The notes under the pieces are model-generated. The model searched no databases. It was not told the origin of the DNA and saw only the letters and a list, made by a program, of their open reading frames with translations. A stretch of DNA of 64,000 nucleotides from assembly GCF_900101545.1 (NCBI RefSeq), contig NZ_FMZU01000008.1, positions 1 to 64,000 of the forward strand, read 5' to 3'. The translations under genes and the position numbers were made by a program. The stretch's first letter is position 1. Each line of letters begins with the position of its first letter. Origin of the DNA: Variovorax sp. CF079 (GTDB lineage Bacteria > Pseudomonadota > Gammaproteobacteria > Burkholderiales > Burkholderiaceae_C). Shown here piece after piece: positions 1-9,070 of this stretch.

Positions 1-171
1 CGGCGCGTTCGCAATGCGCGTCACCGCGTCGTAGCCGCGCAGCTCCTGCACCTTCTGGATGTCGATGCCGTATTCCTCCTCGCCCAGCGTGAAGGTGACC
101 ACCTCGAGGCGTTTGGCGTTGGCGAGAACGGGGGCGCTCGCGTGCTGATGAAGGCTGGTGATCTCTGCCAT
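1..171 (-). CDS. cheW: Chemotaxis coupling protein CheW (N-terminal part, cut by window edge)
   Basis: The first 57 codons read from an ATG at 171 downward and run off the left edge. After a 20-residue tail the protein reads [20 protein letters not shown] and continues [12 protein letters not shown], the typical start of the CheW SH3-like fold. CheW links methyl-accepting receptors to the kinase CheA in the cytoplasm. It starts 11 nt after the flgJ stop on the same strand, so it is probably co-transcribed with the flagellar operon. A CheV or a CheA C-terminal domain is unlikely because the fold begins directly at the N-terminus. Only the first third of the protein is visible. Confidence 0.85.
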   Translation of the reverse strand, partial: MAEITSLHQHASAPVLANAKRLEVVTFTLGEEEYGIDIQKVQELRGYDAVTRIANAP

Positions 172-182
172 GGTCGTGGGTC

Positions 183-1151
183 CTATGTGAATTTCTGCAT
201 GATCCGAACGAGCTTCTGCCCGTACTGCGGATCGGTCGCGTAGCCCGCCTTCTGCAGGCCGTGCGCGGCCTCGGCCGGGTCGTCGGTGGCCAGCACGTTG
301 GCGTAGCGCGGATTGCGGGTGATGAACTTCGCGTAGTCGGTGAAGGCTTCGTCGTAGGAACCGTAGGCCCTGAACCTGGCGCGCACTTTCTGCGGCTCGC
401 CGTCGACGTATTCGGTGGTGGTGGTTTCCACCACCGGGCCCTTCCAGCCACGGTCGGCCTTGATGCCGAACAGGTTGAAGCTCTGCGTGCCGTCGTCGGC
501 GCGGATCTCGCGCTTGCCCCAGCCCGATTCGAGCGCGGCCTGCGCCAGGATCAGGGGCGCGGGCACGCCGCTGGCCTCGCTCGCGGCCTGGGCGGAGCCG
601 CCCATGCTCTTCACGAAGCTGTCGACGTGGCCTTGCAGCGAAGCCACCGCGGCCGGCGAAGGACGCTCGCCGTTGTTCTGGTAGACGCTCAGGTCCACCG
701 GCATCGAGCGCCGGGTGGCCGGTGCGCCCTCCGGCGGCGAGGAGCCGAGCGGAATGCCGGCCTGCGGCTTCAACGGGAAGCCCGACGGCCCGTCGAGCGA
801 CATGGCCCCGGCTTCGCCGTCGGCCGCGCCCGAGGCCGCGCTGCGGCTCAGCTGCGCCAGCATCGCTTCGGCCAGCCCCACGCCGCGCCCCGAGAGGTTC
901 TGCGAGAGCTGCTGGTCGAGCATGGACATGTAGACCTTCTCGTTCCGGCTCTCGAGCAGGCCGCTGGAGGGCGTGGCCTCGCGCATGCTCTTCAGCACCA
1001 TGTTCATGAACAGGGCTTCGAACTGCCGCGACACCTGCTTCAAGCCCTCTTCGGGCGAGGTACGCACGGTGCGCCGCAGCGCATCGACGCCCTGCACGTC
1101 CAACGCAAAGCGCTGGTCCAGCGCGCCGCTTCGGTTTTCCAGGATCGCCAT
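183..1151 (-). CDS. flgJ: Flagellar rod-cap/peptidoglycan hydrolase FlgJ
   Basis: 322 aa, the usual length for the two-domain beta/gammaproteobacterial FlgJ. The N-terminal rod-binding domain (about 35-105) contains the [17 protein letters not shown] motif. A low-complexity linker (about 105-165) leads to a C-terminal GH73 glucosaminidase domain (about 170-320) with the acidic catalytic motif [10 protein letters not shown] (Glu208). FlgJ caps the growing rod in the periplasm and opens the peptidoglycan for it. It starts 1 nt after the flgI stop, so the two are almost certainly translationally coupled. It is the last structural gene of the operon here, followed by cheW. Confidence 0.96.
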   Translation of the reverse strand: MAILENRSGALDQRFALDVQGVDALRRTVRTSPEEGLKQVSRQFEALFMNMVLKSMREATPSSGLLESRNEKVYMSMLDQQLSQNLSGRGVGLAEAMLAQLSRSAASGAADGEAGAMSLDGPSGFPLKPQAGIPLGSSPPEGAPATRRSMPVDLSVYQNNGERPSPAAVASLQGHVDSFVKSMGGSAQAASEASGVPAPLILAQAALESGWGKREIRADDGTQSFNLFGIKADRGWKGPVVETTTTEYVDGEPQKVRARFRAYGSYDEAFTDYAKFITRNPRYANVLATDDPAEAAHGLQKAGYATDPQYGQKLVRIMQKFT

Positions 1152-1152
1152 G

Positions 1153-2262
1153 TCAGATGATCTCGAGCTCGGCGCGCAAGGCGCCGGCGGTCTTCATGGC
1201 CTGCAGGATTGACACCAGGTCCTGCGGATTGGCGCCCAGGCTGTTGAGTCCCTTGATCACATCCGAGAGCGATGCCCCGCCGCGCACCATCTGCAGCGCG
1301 CCGCCGCCCTGCGCGATCGAGATCTGCGAGGTCTGCGTGGCCACCGTGCTGCCGCCCGAGAAGGGGCCGGGCTGGCTGATCACCGGCTCCGTGTTGATGA
1401 CCACTGAGAGATTGCCGTGCGCCACCGCGCAGTCGTTGACGCGCACCGCCTGGTTCATGACCACCGAGCCGGTGCGCGCATTGATCACCACGCGCGCCAC
1501 CGCCTGGGTCGGCGTGACTTCGAGCCCTTCGAGGCGCGCGAGGAAGCCGACGCGCTCCTGCGGCTCGGGGGCGCGCACGCGGATCACGCGCGCGTCCATC
1601 GCGTCGGCGGTGCCGGGGCCGAACTGGCGATTGATGGCCTCGACCGCACGCTGCGCGGTGCCGAAGTCGGAGCGGTTGAGCTCCAGCGTGAACATGCCTT
1701 CGCCGCCGACCGGCGCCTCGACGCTGCGCTCGACCAGCGCGCCGCCGGGAATGCGGCCCGAGCCGAGCTGGTTGATCTGCACCTTGCTGCCGCTGGCCGA
1801 GGCGCCCGCGCCGCCCACCACCATGTTGCCCTGCGCGATGGCGTAGGTCGCGCCGTCGACGCCCTTGAGCGGCGTCATCAGCAAGGTGCCGCCGCGCAGG
1901 CTCTTGGCATTGCCCATCGAGGACACCGTCACGTCGATGTTCTGGCCGGGCCGCGCGAACGAAGGCAGCGTGGCCGTGACCATCACGGCCGCCACGTTCT
2001 TGAGCTGCATGTTGACGCCGGCCGGAATGGTGATGCCGAGCTGCTGCAGCATGTTGTTCAGGCTCTGCGTGGTGAACGGCGTCTGCATGGTCTGGTCGCC
2101 GGTGCCGTCGAGGCCCACCATCAGGCCGTAGCCGATCAGCGGGTTGTCGCGCACGCCCTGGATGCTGGCCAGTTCCTTGAGCCGCTCGGCCTGTGCCGGA
2201 GACGACAACGCGACGGCGCACAAGGCCGAGAAGATGCAGCGCCGGAGAAATTTGAAGTTCAT
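1153..2262 (-). CDS. flgI: Flagellar P-ring protein FlgI
   Basis: 369 aa, full length for FlgI. It has a Sec signal peptide (about 1-25, ending SSPAQA) and then the conserved mature start [21 protein letters not shown]. Further family landmarks are GLDGTGDQ and [13 protein letters not shown]. FlgI assembles the P-ring in the peptidoglycan layer around the distal rod and needs FlgA as a periplasmic chaperone; flgA lies at the other end of this locus. It sits between flgH (2 nt upstream) and flgJ (1 nt downstream). Confidence 0.97.
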   Translation of the reverse strand: MNFKFLRRCIFSALCAVALSSPAQAERLKELASIQGVRDNPLIGYGLMVGLDGTGDQTMQTPFTTQSLNNMLQQLGITIPAGVNMQLKNVAAVMVTATLPSFARPGQNIDVTVSSMGNAKSLRGGTLLMTPLKGVDGATYAIAQGNMVVGGAGASASGSKVQINQLGSGRIPGGALVERSVEAPVGGEGMFTLELNRSDFGTAQRAVEAINRQFGPGTADAMDARVIRVRAPEPQERVGFLARLEGLEVTPTQAVARVVINARTGSVVMNQAVRVNDCAVAHGNLSVVINTEPVISQPGPFSGGSTVATQTSQISIAQGGGALQMVRGGASLSDVIKGLNSLGANPQDLVSILQAMKTAGALRAELEII

Positions 2263-2264
2263 GA

Positions 2265-2948
2265 TCAGAACGGCATCACATTGAGGAAGAAGCGCTGCAT
2301 CCAGCCCATGTGCTGGGCCTCGTCGATGTAGCCCTTGGCCGTGTATTCGATGCGCGCATCGGCCACCAGGGTCGAGGGCACGGTGTTGCTGCCGGAGACG
2401 GTGCGCGGGTTCACCACGCCCGAGAAGCGGATGTATTCGGTGCCTTGATTGATGCCCATCTGCTTCTCGCCGGAAACCAGCAGGTTGCCGTTCCCCATGA
2501 CGTCGACCACGGTCACGGTGATCACGCCGTTGAAGGTGTTGTTGGCGTTGGCGCCGCCCTTGGCATTGAGGATGTTGTTGCCGGAGAGCTTCGCGTCCTG
2601 CTCGTCCAGCAGACCGCCCAGCAGCTTCGGGATGGTCGGGAAGGCAGCCGTCAGGCTGCCGCTGCGGCTGGCATTGGCGCCCGAGTTCTTGCTCGCGTTG
2701 ACCTTCTCGCTGATCACGATGGTCAGGATGTCGCCGACATTGCGCGGACGGCGGTCCTCGAACAGCGCATTGGCGCCGGGCCCGTCGCGGAAGATCGCGC
2801 CGTTGGCGCGCGGCGCCGGCAGCGCCGCGTAGGTGTTGGCGCGCGCCGTCATCGGCTGGTGCACCAGCGGCTCGCGCGGGATCTGCGCGCAGCCGGTGGC
2901 GAGCACCAGCGTGCAGACGGCAAGACGATGAAGACGCGCGCTCTGCAT
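2265..2948 (-). CDS. flgH: Flagellar L-ring lipoprotein FlgH
   Basis: 227 aa from ATG 2948; a GTG one codon earlier at 2951 is in frame. The ATG shares its A with the TGA of flgG (TGATG junction), which favours it. The N-terminus is a lipoprotein signal with lipobox LATGC at about residues 17-21, so the protein is lipidated and goes to the outer membrane, where it forms the L-ring. Landmarks are [17 protein letters not shown] [37 protein letters not shown] and the ending in aromatic-rich FFLNVMPF. Encoded between flgG and flgI as in other Proteobacteria. Confidence 0.96.
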   Translation of the reverse strand: MQSARLHRLAVCTLVLATGCAQIPREPLVHQPMTARANTYAALPAPRANGAIFRDGPGANALFEDRRPRNVGDILTIVISEKVNASKNSGANASRSGSLTAAFPTIPKLLGGLLDEQDAKLSGNNILNAKGGANANNTFNGVITVTVVDVMGNGNLLVSGEKQMGINQGTEYIRFSGVVNPRTVSGSNTVPSTLVADARIEYTAKGYIDEAQHMGWMQRFFLNVMPF

Positions 2949-3730
2949 CACAGTTGCGCGAGGCGCTGCAGCATCTGGTCGGAGGTTTGCACGGCCTTGC
3001 TGTTGATTTCGTAAGCGCGCTGGGTCGCGATCATGTTGACGAGCTCCTCCACCACGTTGACGTTCGATGCCTCGACGTAGCCCTGGCTCAGGATGCCGGC
3101 ACCTTCGAGGCCCGGGTTCAGCTGGTTGGGCGCGCCCGAGGAATCGGTCTCCGCATAGAGGTTCTCGCCCATGCTCTGCAAGCCGGCCGGATTCAGGAAG
3201 GTGGCCAGCTGCAGTTGGCCGACCTGCACCGTGGCGGTGCTGCCGGCCTGCGTGACCGAGACCATGCCGTCGCGGCCGATGGTCATGCTGGTGGCGTTCT
3301 GCGGAATGGTGATGGCCGGCTGCACCGGGAAGCCGCTGGCGGTGACGAGCTGGCCGTCGCGGTCGGTCTGGAAGGAGCCGTCGCGCGTGTACGAGGTGGT
3401 GCCGTCGGGCATCAGCACCTGGAAGAAGCCGGCGCCGTTGATCGCGACATCCTTCGGGTTGTCGGTCTTGGTCATGTTGCCCTGCGCATGGATGCGCTCG
3501 GTGGCGACCACGTGCACGCCGGTGCCGACCTGCAGGCCCGAAGGCAGCCGCGTCTGGTCCGAGGTCTGGCCGCCGACCTGGCGCAGGTTCTGGTACATCA
3601 GGTCCTCGAACACGGCGCGGCTGCGCTTGAAGCCGGTGGTGCCGACGTTGGCGAGGTTGTTCGACACCACGTCGAGCTGGGTTTGCTGGGCGTCGAGGCC
3701 GGTCTTGGCGATGTAGAGCGAGCGCATCAT
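2948..3730 (-). CDS. flgG: Flagellar distal rod protein FlgG
   Basis: 260 aa, exactly the usual FlgG length. The N-terminal rod motif ([20 protein letters not shown], then [20 protein letters not shown]) and the C-terminal heptad helix ([20 protein letters not shown]) are the paired coiled segments of axial proteins. FlgG forms the distal rod, which crosses the peptidoglycan and outer-membrane rings. There are two adjacent ATG codons; the first (3730) has AAGGAA 8 nt upstream. Its stop overlaps the flgH start. The insertion between the two halves has the FlgG D1/D2 pattern with [17 protein letters not shown]. Confidence 0.97.
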   Translation of the reverse strand: MMRSLYIAKTGLDAQQTQLDVVSNNLANVGTTGFKRSRAVFEDLMYQNLRQVGGQTSDQTRLPSGLQVGTGVHVVATERIHAQGNMTKTDNPKDVAINGAGFFQVLMPDGTTSYTRDGSFQTDRDGQLVTASGFPVQPAITIPQNATSMTIGRDGMVSVTQAGSTATVQVGQLQLATFLNPAGLQSMGENLYAETDSSGAPNQLNPGLEGAGILSQGYVEASNVNVVEELVNMIATQRAYEINSKAVQTSDQMLQRLAQL

Positions 3731-3758
3731 GGGAGAAATTCCTTCAGGGGTTGGTGGG

Positions 3759-4502
3759 CTAGCCGTACGCCAGCAACTTGTTGGCCGACTGCGCGTTGGT
3801 GTCCGCGGTCTGCATCGACTTCATCTGCATCTCGAAGCTGCGGGCCTGGGCAATCATCGAAACCATGGCTTCGACCGCGTTGACGTTGCTGCCCTCGACC
3901 ACGCCGCTGGCGACGGTCACGGCCGCGTCGGCCTCGGCCGGCGGCAGGCCCTCGCGCATGCGAAAGAGCCCGTCGTCGCCGCGCACCAGGTCGGCGGTCG
4001 GCGGATTGACCAGCTTCAGGCGCCCCACTTCGGCCACGCCGACCAGCGCATCGCCGGCGCCGCGGGCCGTGACGGCGCCGTTGGGCGCGATCTGCACCGT
4101 GGAGCCCGGCGGCACCACCAGCGCGCCGCCCTCGCCGACCACCGGGCGCGCGCCCATGGTCAGCAGTTGGCCGTCGGCGCCGACCTGCAGGTTGCCCACA
4201 CGCGTGTAGGCCTCGCCGCCGTCGGGCGTCTGCACCACGAGCCAGCCATCGCCGTGAACCGCGACGTCGAGGGCGCGGCCGGTCTCGGTCAGCGGACCGT
4301 GGCTGAAGTCGGCGCCCGGCGTGATGGCGGCGACGAAGGCGCGCGTCTGCGCTTCTTCGCCGACCACCGGCACCGCGCGAAAGCTGTTGACCTGCGCACG
4401 AAAGCCCGGCGTCGAGACGTTCGCCATGTTGTTGGCGACCGAGGCCTGCTGCTCCATGGCCTGCTTGGCGCCGCTCATGGCGACATACAGCATGCGGTCC
4501 AT
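3759..4502 (-). CDS. flgF: Flagellar proximal rod protein FlgF
   Basis: 247 aa, normal for FlgF. It opens [20 protein letters not shown] and has [20 protein letters not shown]. It shows the axial-protein pattern [17 protein letters not shown] and ends with the C-terminal helix [20 protein letters not shown]. FlgF is one of the four proximal rod subunits together with FlgB, FlgC and FlgG. It starts 7 nt after the flgE stop and lies 28 nt before the flgG start, in the standard flgE-F-G order. Confidence 0.95.
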   Translation of the reverse strand: MDRMLYVAMSGAKQAMEQQASVANNMANVSTPGFRAQVNSFRAVPVVGEEAQTRAFVAAITPGADFSHGPLTETGRALDVAVHGDGWLVVQTPDGGEAYTRVGNLQVGADGQLLTMGARPVVGEGGALVVPPGSTVQIAPNGAVTARGAGDALVGVAEVGRLKLVNPPTADLVRGDDGLFRMREGLPPAEADAAVTVASGVVEGSNVNAVEAMVSMIAQARSFEMQMKSMQTADTNAQSANKLLAYG

Positions 4503-4509
4503 CGGGATC

Positions 4510-5724
4510 TCAGCGGATGTTGATCAGCGTCTGCACGACCTGATCCTGCGTCTTCACCGTCTGCGCGTTGGCCTGGTAGCTGCGCTGGGCCACGATCAGG
4601 TTGACGAGCTCGGAAGTGAGGTCGACGTTGGAGGCCTCCAGCGCGCCCGAGGCGAGCGAGCCCTGCTTGGTGCCCGCGCCCGGCGTGCCGGTGAGCGCCT
4701 GGCCCGAAGCCTGGGTCTCGGCCCAGACGTTGTTGCCCTTGGGCTCAAGGCCGTTGGGGTTGGCGAAGCTCGACAGCACCACCTGGCCCAGCAGCTGGGT
4801 CTGCTCGTTGGAGAACTTGCCGGTGATGGTGCCGTCGGGGTTGATCGAGTAGGCGGTCAGCGAGCCCGAGGTGTAGCCGTCCTGGTTGAGCTTGTTGATG
4901 GCGTTGGCATTGCCGAACTGCGTGGTGCCCGAGAGGTCGACCGTGACGTTCATCGCCGCCGAACCGTTGGGGAAGGTCATCGCCGGCAGGGTGATGGTGC
5001 CGCCGGCGGGCGTCAGCAGCTTGCCGTTGGCGTCGAAGGTCATGGTGGAGATCGGCGCGCCGGCGTTGAGCGCGGCACCGTCGGCCGCGCCGTAGACGCT
5101 CCAGGCATTGGCGCCGGTCTTCACGAAGAAGACGCCCAGCTCGTGCGGATTGCCCAGCGAGTCGTAGACCGGCCCGAGCGCGTTGGAGTAGTTGTAGGTG
5201 TCCGAGTCGGCCACGTTGAAGGGCGTCTTGGTGGGCGTCACGCTGCGCGAGTCGAGGTTGAACTCGGCCTGCACGCCGGTGGTGGCCTTCGGGTCCATGG
5301 CGGTGGTCGGGATGCGGATCGCCGAGGGCGTGCCGCCTTCGATGCCGCCGGTGGCCGAGACGCCGAAGCCGGTCAGCCGCAGGCCGGCGGCGTTGACGAT
5401 GTAGCCGTCCTGGTCCTTGGTGAACTGGCCATTGCGCGAGTACATGATCTCGCCGCTCGGGCTCGAGAGGCGGAAGAAGCCGTCGCCGTTGAGGATGGCC
5501 ACGTCCAGCGGGCGGCTGCTGGTCTGGGTCACGCCCTGCGTGAAGTTCTGCGTCACGCCGGCCACCGAGGCGCCGAGGCCGATGCGCGATCCGGCATACA
5601 CGTCCTGGAAGGTCGCGGCGGCCGACTTGAAGCCCACGGTGCCCGAGTTGGCGATGTTGTTGCCGATGACGTCGAGGTTGGCGGCGGCGACAGACAGGCC
5701 GCTGATGCCCTGGGAAAAACTCAT
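4510..5724 (-). CDS. flgE: Flagellar hook protein FlgE
   Basis: 404 aa, within the FlgE range. The N-terminus (MSFSQGISGLSVAAANLDVI, then GNNIANSGTVGFKSA) and C-terminus (GALEASNVDLTSELVNLIVA, then QRSYQANAQTVKTQDQVVQT) are the paired D0 helices of the hook; the middle (about 130-330) carries the D1/D2 domains. FlgE polymerises under the FlgD cap into the hook outside the cell. No tyrosine-rich hook-length element is expected here. It lies 80 nt downstream of flgD, the longest gap in the minus-strand flagellar run. Confidence 0.97.
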   Translation of the reverse strand: MSFSQGISGLSVAAANLDVIGNNIANSGTVGFKSAAATFQDVYAGSRIGLGASVAGVTQNFTQGVTQTSSRPLDVAILNGDGFFRLSSPSGEIMYSRNGQFTKDQDGYIVNAAGLRLTGFGVSATGGIEGGTPSAIRIPTTAMDPKATTGVQAEFNLDSRSVTPTKTPFNVADSDTYNYSNALGPVYDSLGNPHELGVFFVKTGANAWSVYGAADGAALNAGAPISTMTFDANGKLLTPAGGTITLPAMTFPNGSAAMNVTVDLSGTTQFGNANAINKLNQDGYTSGSLTAYSINPDGTITGKFSNEQTQLLGQVVLSSFANPNGLEPKGNNVWAETQASGQALTGTPGAGTKQGSLASGALEASNVDLTSELVNLIVAQRSYQANAQTVKTQDQVVQTLINIR

Positions 5725-5804
5725 GATCGATCCTTGTTTCGAGGCGATGAAAAAACGGCTTGCAGCCGGGCGGCGGCCGCCGAGGGGAAAGGCATGCGAA
5801 GGAC

Positions 5805-6491
5805 TCAGAGGAACATGCGAACGTCGGACAGGCCGATGCTGCGCCCCGAAGCCAGCTCGAGCGTGACGCCGCTCGTGCCCTGCTTGACGGCGGCCACCTG
5901 CGAGAAGGTGAGCGCGGTCGCCTCGACCGTGGTGCCGTTGTTGTCGGCGGCCACCGTGAAGGTGTAACTGCCGGCCGGTGCGACGGTGCCGTCGTCGGCC
6001 TTGCCGTCCCAGGTGACGGCGTTGACGCCTTCGGGCAACGAGCCGAGGTTGAGGGTGCGCACCGTCTTGCCCGCGGCGTCGACGATCTTCACCTCGACGT
6101 CGCCGGCCGAGCCCGGCAGCTGCACCGCGAAGGGCACGACCGCCGGGTCCTTGCCCACTTCCGGCGCCTTGGTGGCGATCTCGTTGCCGGGCGACAGCAC
6201 GTTGTAGCCGATCAGCGATGCCGCCTGCAGGACCTGGTTGGTGCCGGTCTGGTTCACCAGGCCGGAGAGCGTGCCATTGAGCTTCTCGATGCCGCTCACA
6301 GTGCTCATCTGCGCGAGCTGCGAGGTGAGCTCGGCGTTCTGCATCGGGTTGAGCGGATCCTGGTTGTTGAGCTGCGTCACCAGCAGCTTGAGAAAGCGCT
6401 GCTCGCTGTCGGCGCCGCTCACACTGTTGTTGCTCTGCGCCGAGCTGGTGGTGTTCGTGCCGGTGATGGCGAGGGAGTCGTCGATGGCCAT
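5805..6491 (-). CDS. flgD: Hook-capping protein FlgD
   Basis: 228 aa. The FlgD signature lies in the first 90 residues: SEQRFLKLLVTQLNNQDPLN followed by PMQNAELTSQLAQMSTVSGI. It is followed by a FlgD tudor-like/Ig-like domain (about 85-225) with TWDGKADDGTVAPAGSYTF. FlgD forms a transient cap that guides FlgE subunits into the hook and is later replaced by FlgK. Located 24 nt downstream of flgC in the standard order. Confidence 0.97.
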   Translation of the reverse strand: MAIDDSLAITGTNTTSSAQSNNSVSGADSEQRFLKLLVTQLNNQDPLNPMQNAELTSQLAQMSTVSGIEKLNGTLSGLVNQTGTNQVLQAASLIGYNVLSPGNEIATKAPEVGKDPAVVPFAVQLPGSAGDVEVKIVDAAGKTVRTLNLGSLPEGVNAVTWDGKADDGTVAPAGSYTFTVAADNNGTTVEATALTFSQVAAVKQGTSGVTLELASGRSIGLSDVRMFL

Positions 6492-6515
6492 GGGTTCACT
6501 TCTTGTGGTTGGGAT

Positions 6516-6932
6516 TTACTGGCCGATCGTCAGCGTCTTGACCATCAGCGTCTTGGCGGTGTTGAGCACCTCGACGTTGGCCTGGTAGCTGCGCGAGGCG
6601 GAAATCATGTTGGTCATCTCTTCGACCACGTTGACGTTGGACATGGTCACGTAGCCCGCGGGATTGGCATGGGGGTTCTTCGGGTCGTAGACCATCTTCA
6701 TGGGCGACTGGTCTTCCACCATGCCCGCGACCTTGACGCCGCCGATGTCCTGCTGCCCCGAGGCCGCGACCTCGAAGACGACCTGCTTGGCGCGGTAGGG
6801 CTGGCCGTCCGGACCGGCCACGCTCTCGGCATTGGCCAGGTTGCTCGCGGTCACATTCATGCGCTGCGACTGCGCGGCCATGGCGGAGCCCGCCACATTG
6901 AAGATGTTCATGGAAGCGCTGGGCAAGGGCAT
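6516..6932 (-). CDS. flgC: Flagellar proximal rod protein FlgC
   Basis: 138 aa, typical for FlgC. It has [20 protein letters not shown], the axial motif [20 protein letters not shown] and the C-terminal helix [20 protein letters not shown]. An internal ATG (codon 8, at 6911) is where many FlgC proteins begin. I kept 6932 because TAGGA stands about 8 nt upstream of it and nothing comparable precedes 6911. FlgC is a proximal rod subunit. It starts 8 nt after the flgB stop. Confidence 0.95.
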   Translation of the reverse strand: MPLPSASMNIFNVAGSAMAAQSQRMNVTASNLANAESVAGPDGQPYRAKQVVFEVAASGQQDIGGVKVAGMVEDQSPMKMVYDPKNPHANPAGYVTMSNVNVVEEMTNMISASRSYQANVEVLNTAKTLMVKTLTIGQ

Positions 6933-6940
6933 GGTGGTTC

Positions 6941-7345
6941 CTACTGCACTGCCGACAGCAGCGACTTGATCCTGGCGCTGAGCACCGTGAGGTTGGCCTC
7001 GTAGCGCAGCGCGTTGTCGGCGAAGTTGATGCGCTCGGCATCCATCTCGACGGTGTTGCCGTCGATGCTGGATTGGCTTGGCACGCGATAGAGCAGGTCG
7101 GCATCGGGCATTGCCGATGCTTCGGCCTGCAGGTGGCGCGCGGAGGTGGTGGAAAGCGTCACCGACTGCGCGGCGCGGCCCTGCTCCACGGCCTGCGAGA
7201 GCCGGCTCGCGAAATCGAAGTCACGCGCCTTGTAGTTGGGCGTGTCGGCATGGGCGATGTTGGCCGCCAGCACCTCCTGGCGCTGCGCCCGGAGATTGAG
7301 TGCTTCGCGGTTGAAGCGAAGCGCCGCATCCAGCTTGTCGATCAT
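6941..7345 (-). CDS. flgB: Flagellar proximal rod protein FlgB
   Basis: 134 aa, the usual FlgB length. It opens [20 protein letters not shown] followed by [20 protein letters not shown], the characteristic NxAxxxTPxYK axial motif of FlgB, and ends with a short helix without the NVNxVEE signature, also typical. First gene of the minus-strand flgBCDEFGHIJ run. Its promoter must lie in the 162-bp divergent spacer shared with flgA. Confidence 0.96.
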   Translation of the reverse strand: MIDKLDAALRFNREALNLRAQRQEVLAANIAHADTPNYKARDFDFASRLSQAVEQGRAAQSVTLSTTSARHLQAEASAMPDADLLYRVPSQSSIDGNTVEMDAERINFADNALRYEANLTVLSARIKSLLSAVQ

Positions 7346-7507
7346 GTTGTTCCATCAGTTGGAGGTGTCGCGTCCCAGGTGGGCATGGCGACTGATGGAA
7401 AGCGAGTCTATGCACGGGTCGTGTTTGCAATGGGCCGAACAAAGGGGCATTTGGGGTGCACTTCGCACCTTCAGGCGGAGCCACGCATTCCTAGAATCGC
7501 TGGACCG
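7346..7507. promoter_or_regulatory. Divergent flgB/flgA promoter region
   Basis: This 162-bp spacer must hold the promoters for both flagellar transcripts. Visible structure is a 9-bp inverted repeat (7351-7359 TCCATCAGT and 7391-7399 ACTGATGGA, 31 nt apart) and a small hairpin GGTGC-ACTTC-GCACC at 7455-7469. I could not place a convincing sigma-28, sigma-54 or FlhDC site, so the class of promoter is not assigned. Confidence 0.5.
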
Positions 7508-8200
7508 ATGATGGAAACAACCCGCTCCTTTCGCCGTCTCCTCCTGCTGCTGCTCGCGGTGCTGGCCGCAGCGCCGGCCGCGGCCGCGCCAGGGGATGCG
7601 CGCGCCGTCATCGAACAGTTTCTGCAAGCGCAGACCGCCGGCCTCCCGGGCAAGGTGCGCATCGACGTGAGCATGCCGGCTTCGGGCGCGCTGCCTCCCT
7701 GCGAATCGCTCCAGGTTTTCCTGCCCAGGGGCGCCGCACCCTCGGGCCGGGTATCGGTGGGCCTGCGCTGCGCCGGCGACAAGCCCTGGACGCGTTTCGT
7801 GCAGGCGCGCGTCGCCATCGAGGGCCGTTACTTCGTGGCCGCGCGCGCCATCGATGCCGGCCAGGCCCTGGGCGCCGGCGACCTGGCCGAACGCACGGGC
7901 GATCTCAGCGCGCTGCCGCGCTCGGTCGTGACCGATGCCGCCGAACTCAGGGGCGTGGTGGCCGTCAACCGCATCGCCGCCGGCGCGCCCGTGCGGCGCG
8001 AACTGGTGCGCGGCGTGGTCGTGATCCAGCAGGGCCAGACGGTGCAGGTGGTGGCCGTTGGGCCGGGCTTCACCGTCAGCACCGAGGCCCGGGCCATGAC
8101 CCGCGCCGAGATCGGCGCGACCGTGCAGGCCAAGACGCGCGACGGCCGCCTGGTCAGCGGCGTGGCGGACGAAGGCGGCCAGATCCGACTCTCGCAATAG
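7508..8200 (+). CDS. flgA: Flagella basal body P-ring formation chaperone FlgA
   Basis: 230 aa from the first of two adjacent ATG codons (7508 and 7511); longer in-frame starts would read across the divergent promoter region and give no signal peptide. The N-terminus is a Sec signal (RRLLLLLLAVLAAAPAAAAP). The C-terminal half is the SAF domain (about 95-230) with AARAIDAGQALGAGDLAERT and VQAKTRDGRLVSGVADEGGQ. FlgA is the periplasmic chaperone for FlgI. It is divergent from flgB and heads the flgA-flgM-flgN group. Confidence 0.95.
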   Translation: MMETTRSFRRLLLLLLAVLAAAPAAAAPGDARAVIEQFLQAQTAGLPGKVRIDVSMPASGALPPCESLQVFLPRGAAPSGRVSVGLRCAGDKPWTRFVQARVAIEGRYFVAARAIDAGQALGAGDLAERTGDLSALPRSVVTDAAELRGVVAVNRIAAGAPVRRELVRGVVVIQQGQTVQVVAVGPGFTVSTEARAMTRAEIGATVQAKTRDGRLVSGVADEGGQIRLSQ

Positions 8201-8207
8201 GTGACCC

Positions 8208-8234
8208 TAAAGTTCCGCCCTAAACTGCCGATAA
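8208..8234 (+). promoter_or_regulatory. Sigma-28 (FliA) promoter for flgMN
   Basis: TAAAGTTC at 8208-8215, then exactly 11 nt, then GCCGATAA at 8227-8234. This agrees with the classical FliA consensus TAAAGTTT-N11-GCCGATAA at all but one position. It lies 25 nt before the flgM start and just after the flgA stop. It fits class III control of the anti-sigma factor by its own sigma factor. Confidence 0.9.
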
Positions 8235-8259
8235 ACGGGTCAGCCCCTGAGGAACCATC

Positions 8260-8556
8260 TTGAAAATCGATCAATCCGCCCCGTCGGCCACACCGCTCTC
8301 CCGCACCGCCAAGGGCGGCAAGGCCCTGCCGGCCACCGGCGCCGATGCCGCCGAAGGCGCCAAGGAATCGGTGCAGGTTTCCACGGGCCAGGTTCATTCG
8401 CTGCCCAGCTCGCCCAACACCGACTTCGATGCCGCGCGCGTCGCCTCGATCCGCGAGGACATCCGCGCCGGCCGCTACGAAATCCATCCCGAGCGGATCG
8501 CCAAGGGCCTCCTGGCCAGCGTGCGCGACCTGCTCGGCGCCAAGAAAGACCTGTGA
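8260..8556 (+). CDS. flgM: Anti-sigma-28 factor FlgM
   Basis: 98 aa with a TTG start; E. coli FlgM is 97 aa. The N-terminal half is low-complexity and probably disordered. The C-terminal part (about 55-95) has the sigma-binding pattern FDAARVASIREDIRAGRYEI and ERIAKGLLASVRDLL. FlgM holds FliA inactive until the hook is complete and FlgM is exported. The start is supported by GAGGAA about 7 nt upstream and by the sigma-28 promoter. Its TGA overlaps the GTG of flgN. Confidence 0.93.
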   Translation: MKIDQSAPSATPLSRTAKGGKALPATGADAAEGAKESVQVSTGQVHSLPSSPNTDFDAARVASIREDIRAGRYEIHPERIAKGLLASVRDLLGAKKDL

Positions 8557-9011
8557 ACGTGATCCTGCTGCCCCATTTGCTGGCCGAGAAGTCCTGCGTC
8601 GAAGAATTCCTTGCGGTTCTGGACCTGGAGGCGCAGGCCATGAAGAACAATCTCTTCGCCGACCTCGGCCCGCTCACCGAACAGAAGGCCGCCCTGCTCG
8701 ACCGCCTGGCCGCGCTCGACCAGGCGCGCGAATCGGCCCAGGTGGCGCTGGGCTTCGAACCCGGCCGTGCCGGTGCCGATGAAGCGGCAGCCGCCGCCGG
8801 CGAAGCATCGCAAGAGGCCTGGACGGCGCTGCTGGAACTTGCGGACCGCGCCAAGGCCGACAGCCGCCACATCGGATCGATGGTCTACGGCCATCTGGAC
8901 TTCACCCAGAACGCGCTCGACTATCTGCAGGCGAGCAAGCAGCCCTTCTACGGGCCGGACGGGATCCGCAAGGCGGCGGGCGCTTCGGGGACGCGGCTGG
9001 CGCTGGGGTAG
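8553..9011 (+). CDS. flgN: Flagellar export chaperone FlgN
   Basis: 152 aa from a GTG that overlaps the flgM stop codon (GTGA junction). Predicted almost all helical, with the FlgN family pattern EEFLAVLDLEAQAMKNNLFA and LTEQKAALLDRLAALDQARE. FlgN is the cytoplasmic chaperone of the hook-filament junction proteins FlgK and FlgL. Those genes are not in this window, although their usual place right after flgJ is taken by cheW. Function rests on length, helicity and the flgM-flgN pairing. Confidence 0.9.
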   Translation: MNVILLPHLLAEKSCVEEFLAVLDLEAQAMKNNLFADLGPLTEQKAALLDRLAALDQARESAQVALGFEPGRAGADEAAAAAGEASQEAWTALLELADRAKADSRHIGSMVYGHLDFTQNALDYLQASKQPFYGPDGIRKAAGASGTRLALG

Positions 9012-9070
9012 GTTCTGCCGCAAGGGGCCTGAACCTTGCCAAATTTTGCCATTCGATCTAGCCTTGGGCC

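Noticed and set aside
261..1160. A 299-codon open frame on the plus strand opposite flgJ
   Set aside because: It is a GC-driven shadow: composition is Arg/His/Gly-rich with no domain pattern, and the opposite strand encodes a clear FlgJ. The same reasoning removes other long antisense frames, for example those at 17157-18680, 32600-35710, 49249-52110 and 52457-54523.
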